This document shows, one piece after another, positions 36,041 through 46,000 of a stretch of DNA of 64,000 bases (position 1 is its first letter; each line of letters starts with the position of its first letter). Both the position numbers and the translations under genes were made by a program. The stretch is taken from the NCBI GenBank assembly GCA_037976565.1, contig CP137675.1, positions 372,001-436,000 on the forward strand, in the 5' to 3' direction. The notes beneath the pieces were generated by a model. That model was not told where the DNA came from. It did no database searches and saw only the letters and a program-made list of their open reading frames with translations. This DNA comes from Mesocentrotus franciscanus. Taxonomy: Eukaryota; Echinodermata; Echinoidea; Camarodonta; Strongylocentrotidae.

Positions 36041-36834
36041 TTTTGGGATACCAAATTTTGCTGCTTCTATATGAGATATTTGTACAACACTGCCATTAGT
36101 AAATTCCTTGGTATTTTCACTTATTGAAGTGTACTATTAAAGTATGATGCAATAAGCATGTAAATAGTCAATAGTGTGTCTATATGTTGCATAATTATAA
36201 AAGTAAGATAATATTTATCAAAAAAACATGAAGATAAATGAACTGATGTGATGAAATATGACATCAATCATTGAAATTGAAGAAATCTGTATAACTTACC
36301 TGATCAATGGGTGCATACCTAATTTTGTTTATTCTGTACTGCAATACCATCGAGGTGGGCACTGCCATTGTGACAGCCTTGGTGAAATATATTCAATGAG
36401 CATTTGATATACATCTTGCCATCATTCCAACTTTACTTCAATAATTCTCTTACTATCATTCAAAGTTATGACAAAACAAAGCATTTTCGGGGGAGAGGGG
36501 TTTAATTTTGGGATGATTTTCTGGAGAAAAAAACATGCTCATGTTGTACGTTTGAAATAAATAGCAATAGATATAGTGTGAACATTGAGTGCTCTTCTTT
36601 AGAACTCCCTGGTATGAATATAGATTTTTGAAATAATTGATGGCAGTGAGGTTCCAAAAGTCGTACATCTATTACAAATTGTGGGGGAAAAAAATCAATT
36701 GAATCTTCTAATTCAAATACAACATAAGAAAAATGGAATTTACATCAGATTTCATAAAAGCATCAGGATCTGTTGTCCAGATACATTTTTTAATGAAAAT
36801 GAACCACGTTTTATAAGTGACAAGGCTGTTCACT
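36041..36834. other. Probable WHAMM 3' UTR and flank
   Basis: No coding segment. The minus-strand 3' UTR of the WHAMM-like gene must lie here. One AATAAA on the minus strand (plus TTTATT at 36328-36333) is a candidate poly(A) signal about 500 bases past the stop. Confidence 0.4.
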
Positions 36835-37016
36835 CTAAAGAAAGTCATCATCCGAGTCGCATGTCTCTATCGTCTCAACTTGTGATCTGAGTTTACTGAT
36901 TGCATTGAAGAGTTCTGAATTCTCCCACTGGGTTTGTTTCTTGGTGTCTCCGTTACCTTCCACCTGCCTTAGCTTGACACCCTGGCGAATCAGATTCAAC
37001 GTGCCCATCATCGGGT
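36835..37016 (-). CDS. WHAMM: WHAMM-like exon 8: second WH2 and central-acidic tail
   Basis: Enters with two bases that complete an Asp codon begun in exon 7. Encodes PMMGTLNLIRQGVKLRQV (WH2, actin-binding), a Trp/Glu segment, SELFNAISKLRSQVETI (central helix) and CDSDDDFL before TAG at 36837-36835. Arp2/3-binding acidic tails in this family normally carry a Trp near the end; here the aromatic residue is Phe. Confidence 0.9.
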
Positions 37017-40000
37017 CTACGAATAATGATAAAACACAAGGGTCATTGAGGTCAAATCAAGTTCAGATGATATTTGTATTCAAGGACAGGCAAAAGTGAG
37101 CCTTACATAGTTTCACAACAGTTGCTGCATGCCCTGAAGTGCACAAACACAATTGCTCAACAAATTTTTTTCATCTTTCATTTCGTATTTCAAACAAAGA
37201 GAAATCGTGTAAAAAACAAAAATTGACAAAAATCTAGATGACATTCAAATTGAGATATGTGTTTTCGATGTGAAAAGAGTTCAAAACTTAAAAATGTGTT
37301 ATTTTTTTCTCTATAATTTGCATATATATGTCAATGCATTTGTTTACACCCTTCTGCTGGGCACATCACAAATTGCAGTACAAGGAATATGGAGAAAACT
37401 GATGACAATCAACCAAATGGCAGCTAATGTGCATGAGCGGGGCGATTCTGTCCAATGTGTCCCATATGACACGTGATATTTATATATCCATATATATATC
37501 ATGGCCTCATGTTAAAAAAAATAATCACTTCTTGTTTGCTTTACAAACTATGATGCATAATCCATTACTTATTCAATGAATCAATCATGAAGTCAATACA
37601 ATAGTTAATCTGATATTAAAGATCAAAGTGCATATTTGAATTCCAAATTAATCTGTATGAAAGCAGATGATGTGCAGTATATAGTTAAACTAGTGCATAG
37701 TGGAGTTGCATGATGTTACAATCTCAATACTTGCATGCATGACTCATAGAAAAATGAAGAGCTTGACTGATCTATATAACTCTCTAACTGCAGAAAGTAA
37801 CTGGAATTTCCATAAAATAAAGGAACGTCCAGGACTAAGTAAAATACAATGACATATGATTCAATTGTCTACAGATTAATATCAAGACAATCTAGAAGTA
37901 GGCATTTGGAAAGAAATACATTTATAACTATTTTACTCACAAATTCATATACAAATGATACTGCTCCTACTAGGAACACGAAAATACCTTTGTCTGGTTT
38001 ATGTGCACCTTCTCCATCACTGCTCGTTCTTTTTTGAAGTCTCTGTCTTGCTGATAGGATGCTATCTAGATTAATACCAGTTGGAGGGGCTACCTCTGCT
38101 TCTTGCTTCTTCTTCCCACCAACATGTGATCTCCCCCTACCACCTGTCTTGGCAGCCATGCCCGGCTGAGATGCTGGTGGTGGTGGTGGCGGTGGTGGGG
38201 TAGGGACGGCTGGTGGAGGGGGCGGCGGTGGTGGAGGAGGAGGAGGAGGAGGAGCGCCGACTGGGGGACCAGCTGGAGGAGGATAAGGAGGAAGTGGGGG
38301 TGCACTTCTGGAAGACCCTGGTGACTTTGATGGGGATTTTTTGTTCGAGTTAGGTGAACCAGGCTTGGCAGATTTAACTCGTGACCCAAGTTTCGATTTT
38401 GAAATTTTGGGGTCTGTTGAAACTGATGAACTACTTCTAGTTTTAGTTTTGTCCTCTTTATGTTTCTTAAATTGGTGTGGTTTAATCATCTTGGGACTTG
38501 GATATTTCTGTTTAAAAAGGAGGGGGGAGGGAGAGAGAAAAAGAACAATTTCTTTTTTTAAATGGAAAGACCAAACATGATGAATCTCTGAGAAACTTAC
38601 ATGTATATGGGAATATATTCAATCAATTATATTGTTGACTTACTGGAATATAAGCAGTAAAAATTAATAGCAATTAGAATAACATATATACATTCATCAA
38701 ATTAAATGTATTGTCTTGTTCAAATACTAACCAAACTGCAAGAAAACTTGCAGTTTGCAAATGATCACACTTTCAAAATAAAATCAAACCAGCATAAACC
38801 TTATTTGATTTATTCGACAATCAAACATATCAATGGAGATTGTATTGATAAGCTCCACAACAGTACACAATGAGGCATTTCCAACACAACTTTGATCAAT
38901 GAAAAAAGGCAACATCATTCTGGGGGGTGTTTCATAAAGCTGTTCGTAAGTTACACATGACTTTACGAATGACTTATATATGAAAAGCCAAATGGGATGC
39001 TCAATCTTTTTAACTGCATCAACTAAAGTTGAGCTGTGCAGATGTAGATTAACATTCTTATTATAACAAACATTTTTAATGCAAAGTATATTTTTTGCCA
39101 TAATTTAATTGAGGTTATTGGAAATATAGTCACACTTTGTTAAAACATCAGGAAAAACTTTGGGCATCCTATCTGGCACTTCATATTCAAGTCATTTGTA
39201 AAGTCATGCGTAACTTTACGAACAGCTTTATGAAACACCCCCCTGGATAAAAAATACAGAATCTTGAAATTGCTAACCACAATCGGTTTCAATTCCTACC
39301 ATATTATAATTTTTCAATCTCTCCATTGTCTTCTGTCTCTCTGCATTGAAGAAGTCTTTTTTCTTCTGTTCACTGGCTGCCTGTTGATCACGTTTCTGTC
39401 ATTAAAATGTAAGCCAAGTCATAACCATAAGTTTAATGTAAGATCATCTCATAATTACTTTAATTTTCATCATCATCACCTACTTTCTTGAGATCTTCAT
39501 CGATCTCTTTCTATCTATTAGACAGGTTAAATACAAATGAAAATTATGAAATACACTCTCATTCAGTCATCTTTAACATCTACATGTATAATAGTAATAT
39601 TATATGTTAATCTTCCCGATGATTATGTGGTTAAATTGTTGGTGGTCATTGCGTCCATAGCACCCAACCATCCCAGCTTAGAGCAGTACGGAACAAACAC
39701 GCAATTGTAAAAACGACAAGTAAATGTTATTTGGTCATTTGAAGGGTGGTTTGTTGGTTGGTTTGTTTTCCTGACTGCTAAGAAAGCATGTGTTTGCTTG
39801 TAAATAATTAAGCAACCAGGGAATGATGACTTTAAGTCCTCTCCGACGGACTTGGTGATGAGGATTATTGCCTTACCAAATGGCACTAGCGCATCGAATT
39901 GGTTTCGAACCCGGGACCTCCCGGTTACGAAACCACTGCTCTACCACTGAGCCATTGCGCTTAATGAAGGGCCTGTGCTATCCCATATACCAATAAGGTA

Positions 40001-43000
40001 GAATACTGAACAAAAATTACTGATGCACATGCTATTTCCTTGTTCTTTGGTCTGATCCAAGGTCTAGTTGGGCTATCATCTTGATAGAACATCTCATATT
40101 CTATGGCCCGAATTCACAAAGGAGGTTTAGATTTAACCCACGGTTTAACGTGTCATATCACGTCATAACACCAAGCTTTAGACCATGGGTTATTATTTGG
40201 TATTCACTATAAGTTTACATGTTGTCTGTAACTTATGGGGACAAAATGCCTAGGACTTTAATATATAACTTTAGAAAACAAAGATTAGAATTGAACCGGC
40301 CTGATGAAGGGCCCGTTTTACTACTTACCATTTGGATCTTATGGTGCATCTCATGGTCTTCTTCCGTCCTTCTGCTACCTGCACTCTTTTCATTGTTCTG
40401 ATTCTTACACAGTTGCTGCAATAATGGAGGACAATGTATATATCAACCCATTGACTACTGAATTCTCTCTTTCCCATTAACTTTAAAGCCCCACTGTACT
40501 ACTTGTAGCTACTTGCTCCCTCTATATAGAAAACAATGCCTATTTGCCTGTTGGTCCCCCATGATCCTCTTTTTCTTGTGTTAATTGAGAGCTGAGTTGA
40601 TGAGACCACGCTAATCCCTCTAATCCCTCCTGGCCAAACTAGTGCAGAGGGGCTATAAAGATAAAGACCAGTTCTGGTCATGCGATTGCATTGTGAAAGA
40701 AAAGTTGTGTAATCGATCAGAAAAGGTTGATCATCTAGCATATAAGTATTGGTGTGTACTGCAAGGTTCTGGAATCATCAAAATGATAAGAAATTTGGCC
40801 CAGTCTTGGTAAAGTTACAAGCACTGTACACAGAAAGATGTATATGGGACTACGCGACCACGTGCATGCACGTGCGCGATATCTATTTGGTCCCAATAGA
40901 TATAATAATTTACCAAATATATCAATTAGTAGGCGGTTTCACGGCAAAATTTGTATCATCACGTATTAGTCAAAACATATTCTTTCACATGATTGGTAAT
41001 GAGAGCTTCCATTTCATTTTTTGAGAGGGGCGTTTCCGAAACTGGTCTTTACCTTTAAGATTCAAGTTTTATTGTCCATAATATAACAGAAATTTGATTG
41101 AAAGATAGAGATGTGAGGCTGAGATCTTGGAATATGTGTGATAACCATACGTAAAGATAGAGTCTCTTTAAAATCATATGTGTTAGTTTGTTAGGGTACA
41201 TCTCAGCTGTTTGTCATTTATGACTTAGCAATATTCTAAACGACAACTTCTGGTGATTGTAAAACGGTGGCTAACTTCAACATCAGTTCACCAGCAGATA
41301 TCCGAGGAAAGGGTCTGAACAGAGCTGCCAACCTTGTGCGACGAAAAAAAGGAACCATGATGGCAAAAAAAAAGGAATTTCAAGCAAAAAAAAAAGGAAT
41401 TCATTAAAACGAAACTTAAAACCACGCGACACACTTCCAATGCAGAAATGTCCATTCCTCATGCTGTTTTTTCCATACAAGCAGGTATTTTTTTTTGTTA
41501 TTTTGGTATTATCGGCATTTCATTCTTTTTGAGAATATTTTTCTCTTCAAATATGTTTTCAAGTACGCTTTAAATTTAGTTTTCTATTGAATTTGTGATC
41601 AAATCAACACTTTAGGGCAGTTGTTTGACGTGTGGTATGTTTAAAAAAAAAATTAAAAAAAATTTTTAAAATTTAAAAAAACGTATTTTATGAAGAAAAA
41701 ACGTACTACCGTAATTTAGAGGAAAAAACGGAGTAATTCCGGCAAAAACGGAATGGTTGGCAGCTCTGGTCTGAACCATACACTTTGAAATCGTCACAGG
41801 TAAATGCTTATGAGAGGGGCGTTTCCAAAACTGGTCTTTACCTTTAATACAGGTGCCATCCCCATTCCAGTAGGCAAGGGGTTATAAATGAATGTTTCAA
41901 GTACATCATATAATCAATTCATATTTCACTGAAAGATTCATTCTGAGATTAACTTGCGGGGCGACTATTGCATTTCACGCATTATTTCTAATCTAGGTTC
42001 ATACCTTTCGGCCTTAGTATTGCATGGGTCATTCTAATGCCATAAAGTATGTGCAACAGACACAGTAATTGTCTTTCAATTTGCTGCTCGAGTAAATGGG
42101 ATATATATGCTACTGATATAATGCAGCGTTTTTATTACGTCAATCGTCAATTTGTAATTTGTCTCTTTTTTTCACTGCCCCAAAGTTTGGACAATAATGA
42201 TCATTGTTTGCTCATTGTTTATATTGAATGATTCTCATTGTTTATGTATGATTATTTGTATTTGTTGAATTTTTTTGTTAATAAAGAACTCTTTTCCTTC
42301 TAAATTACAAAGTACCACATCAATAAAACATATTGAAAATATAAGTAGATGGTCCTAAAACATTCTTATCTATCAGGGCCCCATTTCACAAAACTTGTCA
42401 TCAGTGAAAAATGACAGTTTTTATTATAAGCTAGTGAAATCCTTGCTTCTGATTGGTTATCAGCAGATTTGTCACTGATTTTTGTCATTTGTCATTGAAA
42501 AAAGGCTTTGTGAGACGGGTCCCTGATCTCAGTGGCGGATCCAGGGGGGGGGGCCTAGGAAAAACAGGTAAAAACACCCTTTTTTGAAAAAAAGAAGATG
42601 GGCCCCTCCTGGCGCCCAAGGGGTGGCGGTGAAAAAAAAAATCACCCTTCCCGTAGGGAAAAAATTTCGGGGCCAAAAAAATTTTTGTGGTCACTACCCT
42701 GGCGCCCAAGGGGTGGCGGTGGAAAAAAATTACCCTTCCCGGAGAAAAAAATTTTTTTTTTGCCGGCAGCTGGATCCGCCCCTGCCTGATCTTACTCTAT
42801 TGTTTCTCAGTTGAGCTTTCCTTTTGTTGATGCGTGCAAGCCTTGATCTCAAGACCTTTGACCTCGCATATTTCTCCTCCAGCGTCCTACTTTCCTCCTC
42901 TCTGACCGGTCCCTCCTCTTCAGCTAAGACGTCCAAATCCAAATCCTCCACATTCTCAACGGCATCATAGAACATTACATCATCCTCTGCCTCTGTTATC

Positions 43001-46000
43001 AGAGAAAATGAGTCAACCATAATTACATACATACAGAGAGTGTGTTCTTCATAGAAAGGTGGTCTCTGTGTAATAGTTTCTTTAAAACATGTTTAAAGAA
43101 ACACTACTCACAGGGTACGAAATATATAGTTTTAAATGACAGCAAGTCTTTCAATACAGGTGGTCACTATCCCAACAACCTTTAAGATTTAAATATTATA
43201 TCATGTACCAAGATGTGATTTAAGAAAGGAAAAAAAAAGAACCTTGCAATATATGCTTTATCTTTACTAAGAGCGTTAATGACTGATAATCACCTCCATA
43301 ATCCAGTGAATTCTATTTCTGCTTGGAAAACAAACATACAATATGAGTCATTTTAAAAATAAGACATTACTACCTACAAATAGAACTTTTCAAAGAACTT
43401 TTTCCACCACATATTTACTTTTAAATCAATTAACATTCCAGATGAATTTTGAAAGAATCATCATCTTAGATATTGGATAGTACCAGGTACCTTTGAATGC
43501 ATTAGGCTTCAATCTTTGTAAAGATTTGTAAAGATGTCTAACCTTGAATTTCTGCCTGTAGTTGTTTGAGTTGTCTACTGCATTGAGACTCCTGATCTTG
43601 AAGAATACTGAGCTGTGTCTCAAAGAGTTTCATCTGGAGTTCAAAGGCTTTTCCCTGTAACCTCTCGACCTCACGTTGGAACCCTGCACCTTCATCCAAA
43701 CATGCCAGCTTCAATCACAAGGTAGAAAAGAGTGGTGTTTTATCTTTGAACTGAACTTTAGCATTATAAAAATGAGAATCATTTCACTTTTAACATTATT
43801 GGATTATTTCTATTTCATTCAATCAATCATTGATTTATTTCATTTTCATAAAAATAAAATCAAAGCAAATACAAATTCAAACAACAAAACAATGAAAATA
43901 CAGAGTAATCAATATCATTGGCACTTTACAATTTATATAAAATGAAAAAGGAGAATTTTAAAAAAAGCCTATGATGGCTTTGTGAGACAAAGTTCCCAGT
44001 AATATATTCAATTAATTGTTATGGAGCATAGATTATGCATAACAAGGATATTAACAAATACATGTACAACAAAAATAAGTAACTTATTGTGGAAAAGAGG
44101 GGAAAAAGATTGGGTGGATTTTTCAATGGTTTTTAAGAAGAAAAAAATTGTTTAAGTCGTTTTTTTTTATGTAAAACTATTCTTGTATAAACGTATAACC
44201 TTTGGTATAGTGTTCCAAATGTTCAGTGTAGAGTATTTCTAACAGATTTTTTCGAGAATTAAGTTTTTACTTCCGTAAATAAACAAATTACGAAGCATAG
44301 TTTCATGGACATGGATTTGGTTATTAATCAAGAACATTGCTGATATTTTATTAGGAAGCAAATCTTGAAAATATTCAAAGTTTTTAAACAGAAAAATAAA
44401 GGAGCAGAATGGGCATAATAGTCACTTCCTGTACAAATATGTAAAGCCTTCTTTTGCAATTTGAACAAAGTATCATTGGCACTTTACAATTTATATAAAA
44501 TGAAAAAGGAGAATTAAAAAAAAAGCTTATGATGGCTTTGTGAGACAAAGTTCCCAGTAATATATTCAATTAATTGTTATGGAGCATAGATTATGCATAA
44601 CAAGGATATTAACAAATACATGTACAACAAAAATAAGTAACTTATTGTGGAAAAGAGGGGAAAAAAGATTGGGTGGATTTTTCAATGGTTTTTAAGAAGA
44701 AAAAAATTGTTTAAGTCGTTTTTTTTTATGTAAAACTATTCTTGTATAAACGTATGACCTTTGGTATAGTGTTCCAAATGTTCAGTGTAGAGTATTTCTA
44801 ACAGATTTTTTCAAGAATTGAGTTTTTACTTCCGTAAATAAACAAATTACGAAGCCTAGTTTCATGGACATGGATTTGGTTATTAATCAAGAACATGGCT
44901 GATATTTTATTAGGAAGCAAATCTTGAAAATATTCAAAGTTTTTAAACAGAAAAATAAAGGAGCAGAATGGGCATAATAGTCACTTCCTGTACAAATACG
45001 TAAAGCCTTCTTTTGCAATTTGAACAAAGTATCAAGTTTTCCTTGAGATGTCTTTCCCCACACAGCAATATAATATGTCAGATCAGGTAATATGAGAGAG
45101 TTATAAATAACATAGGGAATGGTACATTAAACTTCAATTTATACAAAATACCAATGCATTTCGAAACTTTGTGTACAATGTTATCAATGTGGGCATCCCA
45201 GCGAAAATTACTATCTACCAATGCTCCAAGAAAATTAATTCTCATTCTAATGCTCTTGCTCCTTAATTGACAGGTGATGACTCTTAATGAACATGTGAAG
45301 CCTCAAAGTTGGCAGTTTTAAGAGACCACTTTGGCCAATCACATTCAAAGGGCACAACAGATGAAATAAAATATCTGTAATACGATAGCAAAAAGGGCAT
45401 GAATGAAGTGGCTTTAATTATACTAGTTTTTGCCGTTTTAGAGACCCATTGTGTCCTTTTAGTGAAGGAGAGAAGAAAAAAACTTGTTTGGTCTACAAAT
45501 AAATATAATATGAGGCCTGCATATTATATGTTTGAAGACAGCAGGTTGTTCACTCATATCATTTTATCCAGAGATAATGTCCTTCTACCTCAAGACAGAA
45601 TTTTTTTCTTTTTTACTAGGTCTGAGTCAAGAGGCAAGGATATTTTCTTTGGAACAAAATGTAAAAGAGACATTGAAAATGCAACACTTTCTACTACCAT
45701 ATGAACCAATCATTGCTCACATCTTGTTTAATCTTGCCGAGTTCATGCTTGTATTTATCCCTCTTGGCTTGAAGTAGCTGTTGATTGTCTTGTGAGAGGG
45801 TTTGCTGCAGATTGCTTAGACGCTCCTCTCCTCCCATTTCCCAAGATGCCTTGCCAAACTTCTTGCTGTCTGATGTCATCTGAGTGACGACGGCTGACAA
45901 ATTATAAAAGCAGTGTTTTCATAAATACAAAAGTTAATGAAGAATATATAATTCATAACATTGTCACTAGTTCATCAGGTTTATGAATAAACACTTTTAC

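Noticed and set aside
39487..39513. Possible 27-base microexon (KEIDEDLKK) between WHAMM exons 5 and 6
   Set aside because: It has AG and GT borders and keeps phase, but the vertebrate WHAMM coiled coil runs directly from the HHxIQM block to KRD, so exons 5 and 6 fit without it. The acceptor lacks a pyrimidine tract. Could be an alternative exon at most.
39890..39963. tRNA gene on the minus strand (CGT loop)
   Set aside because: A and B boxes are good but the anticodon stem does not pair properly and it continues into a SINE body.
40105..40320. MITE starting GGCCCGAATTCACAAAGGAGG
   Set aside because: The start resembles a foldback family end, but I could not find an inverted partner downstream.
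42584..42814. Lys/Gly/Pro-rich open frames
   Set aside because: They lie wholly inside the GGATCC-family MITE and reflect its G- and A-rich repeats.
43684..43686. Nearer CAG acceptor for WHAMM exon 3
   Set aside because: Using it leaves two unmatched bases after exon 2, which ends in phase 0; the acceptor at 43709-43710 keeps frame and adds a coiled-coil-like segment.
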